A stretch of 64,000 nt of DNA from Rhizobium sp. BK376 (GTDB lineage Bacteria; Pseudomonadota; Alphaproteobacteria; Rhizobiales; Rhizobiaceae), in the NCBI RefSeq assembly GCF_004341625.1, contig NZ_SLZG01000018.1, positions 1 through 64,000 on the forward strand. Reading direction: 5' to 3'. The notes beneath the pieces are model-generated. The model was given only the letters and a program-made list of their open reading frames with translations, was not told the DNA's origin and searched no databases. The position numbers and the translations under genes were made by a program. Within the stretch, counting starts at the first letter, position 1. Each line of letters starts with the position of its first letter. Shown here piece by piece: positions 42,278 to 51,634 of this stretch.

Positions 42278-43240
42278 ATGTCCGAAGCCCGTATTTCCGT
42301 CCTCGTTCCGGGGAAGATCCATCCACGCGTCCTCGAAAGGCTGCGTGATCGTTTCGATATCGTGGCGGTCGAGAAGGGCGAACGGCCGCAGATCGATGCC
42401 GAGACAGCCAAGCGTATTCGCGGGATTGCGGTGGCCGGCAGCGTCAACGCCGCCTGGATGGATGCTCTTCCCAATCTTGAGGTAATCGCCAATTTCGGCG
42501 TCGGCTATGACGGTGTCGATGTCGGGCATGCCGCATCGAAGGGCATTGTCGTGACGAATACGCCCGACGTGCTCAATGACGAAGTCGCCGATACCGCCGT
42601 TGGCCTGCTGCTCAACACGGTGCGGCAATTGCCGCTTGCGGAGAAATGGCTGCGCGATGGGCGCTGGGTGAAGGAAGGATCGTTTCCGCTGTCGCCGTTC
42701 TCGCTGAACGGCCGGCATGTCGGCATGTACGGCCTTGGCCGCATCGGCCAGGAGATCGCCAAGCGGCTGGAACCCTTCAAGGTGAAAATCTCCTATCACA
42801 CGCGCACGCGCAATGCTGACGTTGCATATGACTATTTCCCGACGCTGCTCGACATGGCCAAGGCGGTCGACACAATCATTGCTATCGTTCCGAAGACGCC
42901 GCAGACGCATAAGGTGATCGATGCCGAGATCCTGGCTGCTCTCGGTCCGGAGGGCGTCATGATCAATGTCGGTCGTGGTTGGTCGGTCGATGAAGAGGCG
43001 CTGATTGCGGCCTTGAGGGATGGGACGCTTGGCGCAGCCGGGCTCGATGTCTTTTACGAGGAACCGCACGTGCCGGCGGCTCTGATGGAGCTGCCGAATG
43101 CGGTTCTGTTGCCGCACGTCGCTTCCGCATCCGTGCCGACACGCAACGCCATGGCCGACCTCGTGTCGGAGAACATCATCCAGTGGTTTGCCAAGGGCAC
43201 CGCGGTCACGCCGGTGCCGGAGACGCCGCAGAAGCGCTGA
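42278..43240 (+). CDS. D-2-hydroxyacid dehydrogenase (glyoxylate/hydroxypyruvate reductase-like)
   Basis: This 320-residue protein has the Rossmann nucleotide motif GLGRIGQEIAKRL at about 151-163, catalytic Arg in NVGRG, Glu in EEPHVP and His in LLPHVAS. No Cys-rich or ACT regulatory extension, so it is a reductase of the GhrB/GyaR type rather than a phosphoglycerate dehydrogenase. ATG at 42278 is preceded by AAAGG. It is in an operon with a LacI regulator, which suggests a role in a sugar-acid pathway. Confidence 0.93.
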   Translation: MSEARISVLVPGKIHPRVLERLRDRFDIVAVEKGERPQIDAETAKRIRGIAVAGSVNAAWMDALPNLEVIANFGVGYDGVDVGHAASKGIVVTNTPDVLNDEVADTAVGLLLNTVRQLPLAEKWLRDGRWVKEGSFPLSPFSLNGRHVGMYGLGRIGQEIAKRLEPFKVKISYHTRTRNADVAYDYFPTLLDMAKAVDTIIAIVPKTPQTHKVIDAEILAALGPEGVMINVGRGWSVDEEALIAALRDGTLGAAGLDVFYEEPHVPAALMELPNAVLLPHVASASVPTRNAMADLVSENIIQWFAKGTAVTPVPETPQKR

Positions 43241-43247
43241 GGCATTT

Positions 43248-43350
43248 AGGGCATCTCCGCTTTTCTTCCAACCGCGGAAATGCTCTATCCCTTTGATTTG
43301 ACGCAATTCCGGATGCAAAACCGCATCACACTTTTACTGGAATTGCTCTT
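43248..43350. repeat. Common rhizobial intergenic inverted-repeat element
   Basis: Two inverted repeats: GCATCTCCGC (43251-43260) with GCGGAAATGC (43274-43283), and GCAATTCC (43303-43310) with GGAATTGC (43339-43346). The sequence resembles a repeat found between genes in many rhizobial genomes, a recognition based on memory of the motif. It lies between the convergent dehydrogenase and amidotransferase genes and could act as a bidirectional transcript end. Confidence 0.72.
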
Positions 43351-43361
43351 GGGCAACGCGA

Positions 43362-44141
43362 TCAGGCGATCGCCTTTACCGGCATCGCCTGCATCTTTCC
43401 AGCCGCGTAGTCGCGCACGGCATCGCCAAAGGCGCTGAACAGCCGGTTGGAGGCGATATCGGTCTCCGCCCAGTATTCCGGATGCCATTGTACGCCGACG
43501 GCGAAGGCTTTGGCGTCGATGACGGAGACGGCCTCGACGGTGCCGTCTTCCGCAACAGCCTCCACTTGCAGCCGCGGCGCCGTTTCGGCAATCGCCTGGC
43601 GGTGAAGGGTGTTGACGCGCACCTCACCGGCGCCGATGAAATTGGCGATGCAGGAGCCTTCCTTTACGAAGACGCTCTGGCGAATGGCATAGAGCGCATC
43701 GCGATCCGTGCCTTCAGGCCTACGGTGGTCGGAGCGGCCAGGGAGATCCTGGATCTCGCTGTCGAGAGAGCCGCCGAGCGCGACATTCAGTTCCTGTATG
43801 CCGCGACAGATTGCCAGAAGCGGGATGGCGCGATCGATCGCCCGCCGGATCAAGGGCAGGGACGTCGCGTCGCGTGCGGGGTCAAACGGGCCATCGGCCT
43901 CAGTTGCTTGCCTGCCGTAAAGCGAAGGGTGAACGTTGCTGGCCGAACCTGATATCAGCACGCCGTCGACCCGATCTAGAATGGCATCGATATCATAGCC
44001 TTCTTCCATGGCCGGCACGATCAGGGCCATCAGCCCGGACGCCTTGAGTGCGGCGTTCACATATTGCTGCTGCACCGCATGCCAGGTTGCCCCGTCGATC
44101 GCCCTGATGTCGGCAGGAATGGCGATGATCGGCTTTGTCAT
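43362..44141 (-). CDS. Class I glutamine amidotransferase, gamma-glutamyl hydrolase-like (PuuD-like)
   Basis: A 259-residue protein of the peptidase C26 type with nucleophile Cys in LAICRGIQELNVALGG and the catalytic His in GVQWHPEY. It resembles PuuD, which hydrolyses gamma-glutamyl-GABA in the putrescine pathway; without the other puu genes nearby the substrate stays uncertain. ATG at 44139-44141 has GGAG upstream, and the frame upstream is unrelated. Divergent from the TRAP binding protein gene. Confidence 0.9.
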   Translation of the reverse strand: MTKPIIAIPADIRAIDGATWHAVQQQYVNAALKASGLMALIVPAMEEGYDIDAILDRVDGVLISGSASNVHPSLYGRQATEADGPFDPARDATSLPLIRRAIDRAIPLLAICRGIQELNVALGGSLDSEIQDLPGRSDHRRPEGTDRDALYAIRQSVFVKEGSCIANFIGAGEVRVNTLHRQAIAETAPRLQVEAVAEDGTVEAVSVIDAKAFAVGVQWHPEYWAETDIASNRLFSAFGDAVRDYAAGKMQAMPVKAIA

Positions 44142-44255
44142 GAATGGCTCCAGTAAAAATGCCAAAATTGTGCGTTCGTGTGAGAGCGCAGAATGAATAT
44201 GGTGTCTATCACAACGCAATTCACGGCGCGCGCCATATTTCGGCGACCCGGAAAG

Positions 44256-44269
44256 GTTGCGATCGCAAC
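44256..44269. promoter_or_regulatory. Palindrome between divergent amidotransferase and TRAP genes
   Basis: GTTGCGATCGCAAC is a perfect 14-base palindrome in the middle of the 296-base gap 44142-44437. It could be an operator for a regulator encoded elsewhere. No other site was seen in the gap. Confidence 0.35.
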
Positions 44270-44437
44270 GGTTCCTACCTGCACTACATGTCGTATCGAT
44301 TGCAGCAGCATGATGGCCAAAAAGATTGGTGGGAGCAGAGCTTGAAAGAAAATGCGCGACATGGTTAGCTCCTGCCGCCGCCGGGGTGCCCGGACAGACC
44401 GCTATGCCAGCGATACCAGCTATACGGGAGGTTTTTG

Positions 44438-45547
44438 ATGGATCGCCGTTCGTTCATCAGAAGGGCCGGCCTTATAGGCGCGGGCGCTGCGTCTTCTTCC
44501 GTTCTGGCAGCTCCGGCCATCGCGCAGGAAAATCCCAAGATCACCTGGAAGATGACGTCTTCCTTTCCGAAGACCCTCGATACGCTTTATGGCGGTATCG
44601 AGGACATCGCCAATCATGTCTCGGATGCGACGGGCGGCAATTTTACCATACAGACCTACGAAGCCGGCGAAATCGTTCCTGCGCTTCAGGCGGTGGATGC
44701 CGTCAGCGCCGGGACCGTCGATGCGGCCCATACCTGCTCCTATTATTTCTGGAACAAGGATCCGACCTACGCGATCGGCACCGCCATCCCGTTCGGATTG
44801 AATGCCCGTCTGTCGAATGGCTGGTTCTATCAGGGCGACGGCAACAAGCTGATGAACGAATTCTTTGCCACGCAGGGCATGTACGGTCTGCCGGCGGGCA
44901 ATACCGGCGCCCAGATGGGCGGCTGGTTCCGCAAGGAAATCAATACGCTGGACGATCTGAAGGGCCTGAAGATGCGCATCGCCGGGCTTGCCGGCAGCGT
45001 GATGCAGAAAGTTGGCGTCGTGCCGCAGCAGCAGATCGCCATCGGCGACGTCTATGCGGCGCTCGACAAGGGAACGATCGATGCCGCGGAATGGGTCGGC
45101 CCTTATGACGACCTGAAACTCGGGTTCCAGAAGGTCGCGAAGTTCTACTATTATCCCGGCTGGTGGGAGGGCGGAGCCGTCGTCCACGCCTTCTTCAACC
45201 TGGAAAAATGGAACGGCCTGCCGAAGAATTACCAGACGATCCTCAGCGATGCCTGCGCCTTCGCCAACACGAATATGCTGGCGAAATACGATGTGAGGAA
45301 TCCGCAGGCGCTGAAGCAGATCGTGCAGGACGGCGCAACGCTCCGTCCCTTCAGCCAGGAGATCATGGAAGCCTGTTTCCAGGCCTCCATGGGCATCTAT
45401 GCCGACCTCTCGAAGTCCAATGACTACTTCAAGAGGATCTACGAGGATCAGGTGGCCTATAAGAAGGACGCCTATCTCTGGATGCAGCTGTCGGAATACA
45501 CGTTCGATACCTTCATGATGATCCAGCAGCGCGCGGGGAAGCTCTAG
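44438..45547 (+). CDS. TRAP transporter substrate-binding protein (DctP type), orphan
   Basis: A 369-residue periplasmic protein with a twin-arginine leader (DRRSFIRRAGLIGAGAA, cleavage after AIAQ) and the DctP fold: ITWKMTSSFPKT, MRIAGLAGSVMQKVGVVPQQ (the signature containing the ligand-binding Arg) and AAEWVGPYDDLKLGFQKVAKFYYYPGWWEGG. It resembles the 2-oxoacid/mannitol-type binding proteins. ATG at 44438 has GGGAGG upstream. No dctQ or dctM membrane genes adjoin it within the window, so it either works with a distant pair or has an uptake-independent role. Confidence 0.9.
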   Translation: MDRRSFIRRAGLIGAGAASSSVLAAPAIAQENPKITWKMTSSFPKTLDTLYGGIEDIANHVSDATGGNFTIQTYEAGEIVPALQAVDAVSAGTVDAAHTCSYYFWNKDPTYAIGTAIPFGLNARLSNGWFYQGDGNKLMNEFFATQGMYGLPAGNTGAQMGGWFRKEINTLDDLKGLKMRIAGLAGSVMQKVGVVPQQQIAIGDVYAALDKGTIDAAEWVGPYDDLKLGFQKVAKFYYYPGWWEGGAVVHAFFNLEKWNGLPKNYQTILSDACAFANTNMLAKYDVRNPQALKQIVQDGATLRPFSQEIMEACFQASMGIYADLSKSNDYFKRIYEDQVAYKKDAYLWMQLSEYTFDTFMMIQQRAGKL

Positions 45548-45625
45548 GCGTTCAAGCGCGCATGTATCCGAGCATGTTTACGATTCACCCTGCATCAGCG
45601 TTGCTGGATCGACATTCGATCCCTG

Positions 45626-46222
45626 TTAGCGACAACCCGATTTTTCCTTTTCGCACCCGATCCTGTTCATGGTCACACTGACAGGGCGATAGCTGTAATC
45701 ATGCTTTTTCTTGTCTGTCGCCGCGTCGATCAACGCGACGGCGACAATGCTGACGAGACCGTTGTTGCTCGCCGCATCGAGCCGTTCTGCGGATGTCTTG
45801 TCATAGGGCTGAACGCTCGCGAAACCGGTCTTGTAGCCAGGTGCCTGACAGTGGACGGATACGGGGCGTGAAGCATAGCCGTAGTCCGGGACCTTGATTT
45901 CAGCCGGCGTTTTGATTGAGGCACGATATCCTTCGCTTTCCAAAGCGCAATCAATGCCTTCCAGTTCGGTTTGGCTGGTGAATTGCCCATCCGATTTGGC
46001 TACAATTCCGTAGGTGCGCACTGTTACGATCTTTTGTCCTTTGAGCGGCGGAATGTCCTCTCCGGCAGCGCGCTGTGGCGCCAAGGCGTCGCCATATTGC
46101 ACGCCTTTTGCTGTCGGCACGACAGAGACGCTCATCGAGATTGGCTTTGCGGTCTGGCATCCTGCCAGCCCTGCGACCAAGAGGAGGGAAATCATGTGTA
46201 GGCGAGGCAAGGCATACATCAT
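45626..46222 (-). CDS. Putative lipoprotein of unknown function
   Basis: A 198-residue protein with a lipobox LVAGLAGC at about 15-22, so the mature N terminus is Cys22. The rest is a beta-rich region with two further Cys pairs (IDCALESEGY, VHCQAPGY) and a charged Cys-containing C terminus (CEKEKSGCR). I recognise no family. Start codons ATG 46222 or 46219 both fit; AGGA lies upstream. Single gene, convergent with the TRAP gene. Confidence 0.68.
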   Translation of the reverse strand: MMYALPRLHMISLLLVAGLAGCQTAKPISMSVSVVPTAKGVQYGDALAPQRAAGEDIPPLKGQKIVTVRTYGIVAKSDGQFTSQTELEGIDCALESEGYRASIKTPAEIKVPDYGYASRPVSVHCQAPGYKTGFASVQPYDKTSAERLDAASNNGLVSIVAVALIDAATDKKKHDYSYRPVSVTMNRIGCEKEKSGCR

Positions 46223-46568
46223 CTGGTCCTAACAGGAGAGGGCGTAAATCAAAATCGCCGACAGGGGCGTCGGTGTGCTGGTTTGGGGCAGGGCGGATTT
46301 GGAAAAATGACGGGGTTTGAAGAAAAGTGGCGGGGACGATGGGTTGTTCTGAGACGTCGAATATCTATCCCTTTGCAACCGGCGAGTCATTATTGTAATC
46401 GGAAGTAGAGTTACTGTAACGTAAACACAATAAGGGGGTGCAAAAATTCACTCAATTTGGGACCAAATGGGTGATATACTTGGAAAATTCGACCAAATCG
46501 CTCTTAATTGCGCAATCAATTTTTAAATGGTTTGAATTACCGTGCCTGCCGCATAAGGGGGACTCTGG
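46223..46568 (+). promoter_or_regulatory. Upstream region of the first GGDEF-EAL gene with GACCAAAT repeats
   Basis: AT-rich gap with GACCAAAT at 46461-46468 and again at 46491-46498, 30 bases apart. The first copy sits in the palindrome ATTTGG-GA-CCAAAT (46455-46468). GGGACC-type sequences also occur upstream of the second GGDEF-EAL gene at 54291-54326. No gene or terminator was seen here. Confidence 0.45.
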
Positions 46569-48884
46569 ATGAAGCCTCAAAGCCCGAACGCGGTACCGAC
46601 GGATGTTTATCTGTCGTTCGTGAGTTCGCTCTTTGGAAATCGCAACACGTTGTTCACGGGCATGACCGTTCAGGTCCTGACCTATCTCGTCGTGTACGCA
46701 AAATCCGGCGCCAATTTCTATCTCTATCTCTCGGCCCTCTTTGTCGCGGTCTGCATCTTTCGCGTCTATTGGTTTCAGCGGTTCGATGCGACGGACAAGT
46801 CCAAGCTGACACGTGAGGACATTGCCCGCTGGGAGAGGCTCTACCTCTATGGCGGCGTTTCGACGACGACGCTGCTTGGTATTGGCAGCGGTTACGCCAT
46901 CCTCGTGCTGCAGGACTTTTTTGCGGAGATCGCGTGTATCGCGGTCACGCTTGCCTCGATGGTTTCGGTTGTCGGCCGCAATTATGGGTCACCCAAGGCG
47001 GTCAATCTCCAGACAATTTCAGCGTCGCTGCCGATCAGCCTCGGGTTCCTGCTGCTCAGGGACCCCTATATGGTTATCCTGTCGCTGACGCTTATTCCGT
47101 TCGTGTTGACGACGCGTTCCATGGCCAATGGCGTGCGCGAATTCCTCTACAAGAACGTCATTGCCTCGCGCGAGATATCGCTGATTGCCGACCGGTTCGA
47201 TACCGCGCTCAACAATATGACGCACGGCCTGTTCATGCTGGATGCCGACAACCGCATCCTCGTCGTCAACCGCAAGGCCTGCGAGCTTCTGCATCTGACC
47301 AACCAGGATCAGCTCAAGGATTGCGAGCTCGATGTCGTGCTGCGCTACGGCGTGCGCAATGCGTTCATCGACGGTTCGCTGCCGAGCCTCATCCAGCGGC
47401 AGCTGGCGCAGCTGGTCGACGGATCGCTGTCGCGCACACTGATCCAGTTCAACGAAGATCTCTTCCTTGAATTTTCGGCAAGCCGCCGTGACGATGGCGT
47501 CGTCATCCTTATTTTCGAGGACGTCACGGGCCGCATTCGCGCCGAGCGCAAGATCATGCACATGGTGCGGTTCGATCCGCTGACGGGCCTGCCGAACCGG
47601 GAATATTTCGTCGATCTCGTCAAGGAGAACCTGTCTGCCCGCAGGCGGCCCGGCAAGATCGGGATCATGGTCATCGACGTCGACGACTTCAAGCATGTCA
47701 ATGACATGAAGGGTCACGTGGTGGGCGACCGCGTTCTGGTGAAGATCGCAGGACGGCTGAAGGAAGAGGCAGGCTCAACCGCGCTCGTCGCCCGGCTCGT
47801 CGGCGACCAGTTCGTCCTGTTCTTCCCGAACGAGGACGATGCTGCGGATCTCGACGGCCGGATTCGGAGCCTGCATGCTGCCATGGCCGGCGCCTATGAG
47901 GTGGACGACAACACGTTCCGCGTTTCCTTCAGCAGCGGCTATGTCACCATCGACAGCCGCGAATTCCGTCCCGAGGAATGGCAGATCAAGGCTGATCTCG
48001 CGCTCTTCGAGGCGAAGTCGCGGATGAAGGGTGGCTGCTCGGCCTTCGAACAGGAAATGGACGCCCGCTATCTCGACCGGCAGAAGCTCAAGGACGATCT
48101 GCGACTGGCGATCGAGACCGGCAAGCTGCACGCCGTCTACCAGCCGATGTTTACGCCCGATGGCACGAAGATCGATTGCTGCGAAGCGCTGGTGCGCTGG
48201 GTGCATCCGGAAAAGGGTTCGATCCCGCCGAACGTCTTCGTGCAGATCGCCGAAGAGATGGGGATCGTTGCCGGCATCACGAAATACATGATCAACCAGG
48301 CCTGCCGCGATTGTGCGAGCTGGCCGGCGCCGCTATCCGTGTCGGTCAACCTTTCCGCACAGGATCTGCGAAACACCGACATCATCGCAGTCGTTGCCGA
48401 TGCGCTGGCAACCTCGGGCCTTACGGCCTCGCGGCTCCACATCGAGGTAACGGAAAGCTGCCTCGTCGACGAGTTCTCGACAGTTCGCGCCATCCTGTCC
48501 GATCTGCGCTCTCGTGGCATCACGATCGCGATCGACGATTTCGGCACGGGTTTCTCCAGCCTCAGCTATCTGGACTCGCTGCCGATCGACATCGTCAAGA
48601 TCGACCGGTCCTTCGTCAACGACATCGTCGAGGATACGCGGCGCTTCAAGCTGCTGCGCGGCATCGTCAATCTCTCGCGCGAGCTGTCCCTGGAAATCGT
48701 CGTGGAAGGTGTCGAGACACGCGATCAGTTGATGCTGATAAACAAGCATCAGTGCGCCGACTACATTCAGGGCTACGTCTTCTCTACGCCCGTTTCCACC
48801 GAGAGCATCCTCGAAATGGTCGACGGCCTTGCCAAGAAGCAATCTGCAAAGCAATCCGTGCGTAGCGGCAAGAACGTCGCCTAA
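46569..48884 (+). CDS. Membrane PAS-GGDEF-EAL protein with degenerate GGDEF site
   Basis: A 771-residue protein. About six membrane segments occupy residues 28-182. A PAS-like region follows (about 205-320, DNRILVVNRKACELL), then a GGDEF domain (330-485) in which the signature is VGDQF (411-415) instead of GGDEF. The EAL domain begins at about 510 with CEALVRW (Glu539) and retains DDFGTGFSSL and KIDRSFV, all residues needed for metal and c-di-GMP binding. The likely activity is c-di-GMP phosphodiesterase, with the GGDEF acting as a GTP sensor at most. Its signal is membrane- or PAS-derived and unknown. Confidence 0.92.
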   Translation: MKPQSPNAVPTDVYLSFVSSLFGNRNTLFTGMTVQVLTYLVVYAKSGANFYLYLSALFVAVCIFRVYWFQRFDATDKSKLTREDIARWERLYLYGGVSTTTLLGIGSGYAILVLQDFFAEIACIAVTLASMVSVVGRNYGSPKAVNLQTISASLPISLGFLLLRDPYMVILSLTLIPFVLTTRSMANGVREFLYKNVIASREISLIADRFDTALNNMTHGLFMLDADNRILVVNRKACELLHLTNQDQLKDCELDVVLRYGVRNAFIDGSLPSLIQRQLAQLVDGSLSRTLIQFNEDLFLEFSASRRDDGVVILIFEDVTGRIRAERKIMHMVRFDPLTGLPNREYFVDLVKENLSARRRPGKIGIMVIDVDDFKHVNDMKGHVVGDRVLVKIAGRLKEEAGSTALVARLVGDQFVLFFPNEDDAADLDGRIRSLHAAMAGAYEVDDNTFRVSFSSGYVTIDSREFRPEEWQIKADLALFEAKSRMKGGCSAFEQEMDARYLDRQKLKDDLRLAIETGKLHAVYQPMFTPDGTKIDCCEALVRWVHPEKGSIPPNVFVQIAEEMGIVAGITKYMINQACRDCASWPAPLSVSVNLSAQDLRNTDIIAVVADALATSGLTASRLHIEVTESCLVDEFSTVRAILSDLRSRGITIAIDDFGTGFSSLSYLDSLPIDIVKIDRSFVNDIVEDTRRFKLLRGIVNLSRELSLEIVVEGVETRDQLMLINKHQCADYIQGYVFSTPVSTESILEMVDGLAKKQSAKQSVRSGKNVA

Positions 48885-49118
48885 TGTGAGATTTTCGAGC
48901 CGTTCGTTCGGGCCGGAGGCCTCGACGACGAACGGACACCCGGATGCGCATCGGCCGTTAGTGGCCCGAATCTCTGTTTCAAGTTGATTATTCTGATCCG
49001 CGGGCGACAAAAAAATCGCGCGGGAGTAGCCCTGTTAACCTTAATATAATTCTTATTATTCAAGTTTTATTCAAATCTTGCGAAGGGCCTAGCCCTGAAG
49101 CATTAATGATCCGTTAAC

Positions 49119-49889
49119 ATGGATATGTGGATCATGCTCTCGGATATCTTTCACAACAGCTTCTCAAAAAAGCTTCTTCAGATTTTGGATCGCGTCGAAT
49201 ATCGGCGTGTTGAAAGCAGCGAGGACCTGGAAGAGGTTGGCCGCATTCGTTACCGCGCCTACAAGATGGCGGACATCCTGCCGCTCTCAGGCTCAAAGCT
49301 GATCGATGACAGCGATTTCGATGATCACGCTTATGTCTTTGGCGTCTACTTCTACGAGCGGTTGATCAGCACCGTTCGCATCCATCATGTCACGCCCGAG
49401 CATCGCGTCAGTTCGACCCGCGACATTTATCCGGCTGAGATCGATCAGTTCCTGGATGCGGGCATGAGCCTGATTGATCCCGTCCGTTTTGCGGCCGATC
49501 CGGAAATCATCGGTGAAATGCCTTCGCTTCCCTATCTGACGCTGAGAATTGCCTCGATGGCTGCCGACTATTTCGATGCCGACCGCGTCCTGCAATTGGT
49601 CAGCCCGCAGCACGCGTCTTTCTATCGCCGCGTCTTCTATGCCGATACCATCGTTCCGGCGAAGAGCAATGTCGGCAAGTACAATATCGATCTGACGCTA
49701 ATGGCAACGCGGACAAGAGATGTCAGGCAGAACCTCTACAAGCGTTTCCCGTTCTTCGTCTCGGAACCCTATGAACGGCGGATGATGTTCTCGCGCGACA
49801 CCAACCTGGGTCCGGCGCCACTGACCATTCTTCCGACGGCACGCCATGCTGCTCGTGGCCAGATGGAGCCTGAACGCCGGCTGGGTTGA
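49119..49889 (+). CDS. N-acyl amino acid synthase FeeM-domain protein
   Basis: A 256-residue GNAT-fold protein of the FeeM/PEP-CTERM autoinducer-synthase-related type. The core runs from FRVESSEDLEEVGRIRYRAYKM-like residues (about 25-50), through FGVYFYERLISTVRIHHV, to LPYLTLRIASMAADYFDADRVLQLVSPQHASFYRRVFYA. FeeM enzymes join acyl-ACP to an amino acid to form a signalling or surfactant-like acyl amide; substrates here are unknown. ATG 49119 is used although no clear ribosome site precedes it; ATGs at 49125 and 49134 are possible. It stands 234 bases after the EAL gene. Confidence 0.85.
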   Translation: MDMWIMLSDIFHNSFSKKLLQILDRVEYRRVESSEDLEEVGRIRYRAYKMADILPLSGSKLIDDSDFDDHAYVFGVYFYERLISTVRIHHVTPEHRVSSTRDIYPAEIDQFLDAGMSLIDPVRFAADPEIIGEMPSLPYLTLRIASMAADYFDADRVLQLVSPQHASFYRRVFYADTIVPAKSNVGKYNIDLTLMATRTRDVRQNLYKRFPFFVSEPYERRMMFSRDTNLGPAPLTILPTARHAARGQMEPERRLG

Positions 49890-50153
49890 ACAATGTTTGA
49901 TCCGGGGCGCTGATCCCGGATCAAACCTTTGGCCGCACGCCTGCGGCATTGTCGTGGATTGCATTTTTCCCCGCTTTGTGTAAGGCCTCAATTGAGGAAA
50001 TTGCCCTGCTTTGCAGCGGGTGTTACGAGGGGCTCGGGACGTCTTTCCCAATCCGTAACGCTGGCCGCAACCTGGGGCGATTTAGGGATATGGGTTCTGC
50101 TGGGAGGCCGTTTGAAGGTCGATTGCAGCGGACCGTTCAAGGGGAGATCGTCT

Positions 50154-50378
50154 ATGGCTGAACATCATTCCGGACCTGTCGAAACCGGTGCTCCAATGGA
50201 TTACCGAGAGCACGAAAAGACCTATGGTCTGTTCATTAGCGGCGCCAAATATGGATCGATGATCATTGCGGCGCTGCTTCTGGGCATGGCTGCCGGTTTC
50301 TTCGGCGGCGGCGGTTTCCTCGGCGGTCTTCTCGTCTTCATCATCCTCGTCGTTATCGGCGCCTTCCTGCTGCGCTGA
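50154..50378 (+). CDS. aa3-type cytochrome c oxidase subunit IV
   Basis: A 74-residue protein with a hydrophilic N terminus (MDYREHEKTYGLFI) and a single glycine-rich membrane segment (about 35-73), matching the bacterial COX4_pro_2 subunit IV. It is peripheral to the oxidase core and dispensable for catalysis in Paracoccus. ATG at 50154 has GGGGAG upstream. The oxidase core genes are not in the window; the gene lies just upstream of the transhydrogenase operon, which is commonly so in rhizobia. Confidence 0.88.
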   Translation: MAEHHSGPVETGAPMDYREHEKTYGLFISGAKYGSMIIAALLLGMAAGFFGGGGFLGGLLVFIILVVIGAFLLR

Positions 50379-50470
50379 CCGGCCTCCCGTCTTCCGCAGC
50401 CTTTCCCAAAAAATTCGCAGGCCATTACGGGCATGCTCCGAAGTGGTTCGTCTGACGCAAGGAGATGTAG

Positions 50471-51634
50471 TTGGGCAATCTTGTCTTTGTGGCAAAGGAG
50501 ACTGCCGCGGATGAGACGCGTGTTGCGGCGTCCGTAGAGACAGTGAAGAAGATGAAGGCGCTCGGCCTCGATATCGTGGTCGAGGCCGGTGCCGGTCTTC
50601 TGTCACGCATCCCCGATGGCGAATATGAAACGGTCGGCGCGCGCATAGGCTCGGTTGCCGATGCAGCTGGTGCCGATGTCGTTCTGAAGGTCCGTCGTCC
50701 GACGACGGCCGAGATCGCCGGCTATAAAAGCGGCGCGATCGTCATCGCCATCATGGACCCCTACGGCAATCATGCAGCGCTTGCCGATATGGCCCGGGCC
50801 GGGCTCATTGCCTTTGCCATGGAGCTCATGCCGCGCATCACGCGCGCGCAGTCGATGGACGTTCTGTCGTCGCAGGCCAATCTGGCCGGCTACCAGGCCG
50901 TGATCGAGGCGGCTGAAGCCTATGACCGCGCCATGCCGATGATGATGACGGCGGCAGGAACGGTGCCCGCCGCCAAGGTCTTCGTCATGGGCGCTGGCGT
51001 TGCCGGCCTGCAGGCAATTGCGACGGCCCGGCGCCTCGGCGCCGTGGTTTCCGCGACAGACGTTCGCCCGGCGGCCAAGGAGCAGGTCGCCTCGCTCGGC
51101 GCCAAGTTCATCGCCGTCGAGGACGAGGAGTTCAAGGCAGCGGAAACTGCCGGCGGCTACGCCAAGGAAATGTCGAAAGATTATCAGGCCAAGCAGGCGG
51201 CGCTCGTTGCCGAGCATATTTCCAAGCAGGACATCGTCATCACGACGGCACTGATCCCTGGTCGGCCGGCGCCGCGGCTGGTGTCGCGCGACATGCTGAA
51301 ATCCATGCGGCCGGGCGCTGTTGCCGTCGATCTGGCGGTCGAGCGCGGTGGCAATATCGAGGGGGCGCAGGCAGGCGGGATTGCCGAAGTCGAGGGCGTC
51401 AAGGTCATCGGGTTTGCCAATATGCCGGGCCGGGTGCCCGCCAGCGCCTCGCTGCTCTACGCCAAGAACCTCGTCACTTTCCTGGAGACCATGGTCAACA
51501 AGGAGACGAAGACGCTCGGCCTCAATCTCGACGACGAGCTGATCAAGGCGACGATGCTGACCCATGACGGCGTGGTCGTGCATCCGGGCTTCATCGATCC
51601 GGATCAGGCAAATGCCAAGAAGGGAGTTCTGTGA
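50471..51634 (+). CDS. pntAA: NAD(P) transhydrogenase subunit alpha, part 1
   Basis: A 387-residue soluble NAD(H)-binding subunit (alanine dehydrogenase/PNT fold). AKETAADETRVAASVETVKKMKALG opens the chain, VVLKVRRPTTAEI follows, and the nucleotide site is MGAGVAGLQAIATARRLGAVVSATDVRP at about 171-198. The TTG start at 50471 is set by AAGGAG eight bases upstream. The operon continues with pntAB (overlapping stop/start, TGATG) and pntB. In alphaproteobacteria the alpha subunit is split, unlike E. coli PntA. The complex uses the proton gradient to make NADPH from NADH. Confidence 0.95.
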   Translation: MGNLVFVAKETAADETRVAASVETVKKMKALGLDIVVEAGAGLLSRIPDGEYETVGARIGSVADAAGADVVLKVRRPTTAEIAGYKSGAIVIAIMDPYGNHAALADMARAGLIAFAMELMPRITRAQSMDVLSSQANLAGYQAVIEAAEAYDRAMPMMMTAAGTVPAAKVFVMGAGVAGLQAIATARRLGAVVSATDVRPAAKEQVASLGAKFIAVEDEEFKAAETAGGYAKEMSKDYQAKQAALVAEHISKQDIVITTALIPGRPAPRLVSRDMLKSMRPGAVAVDLAVERGGNIEGAQAGGIAEVEGVKVIGFANMPGRVPASASLLYAKNLVTFLETMVNKETKTLGLNLDDELIKATMLTHDGVVVHPGFIDPDQANAKKGVL

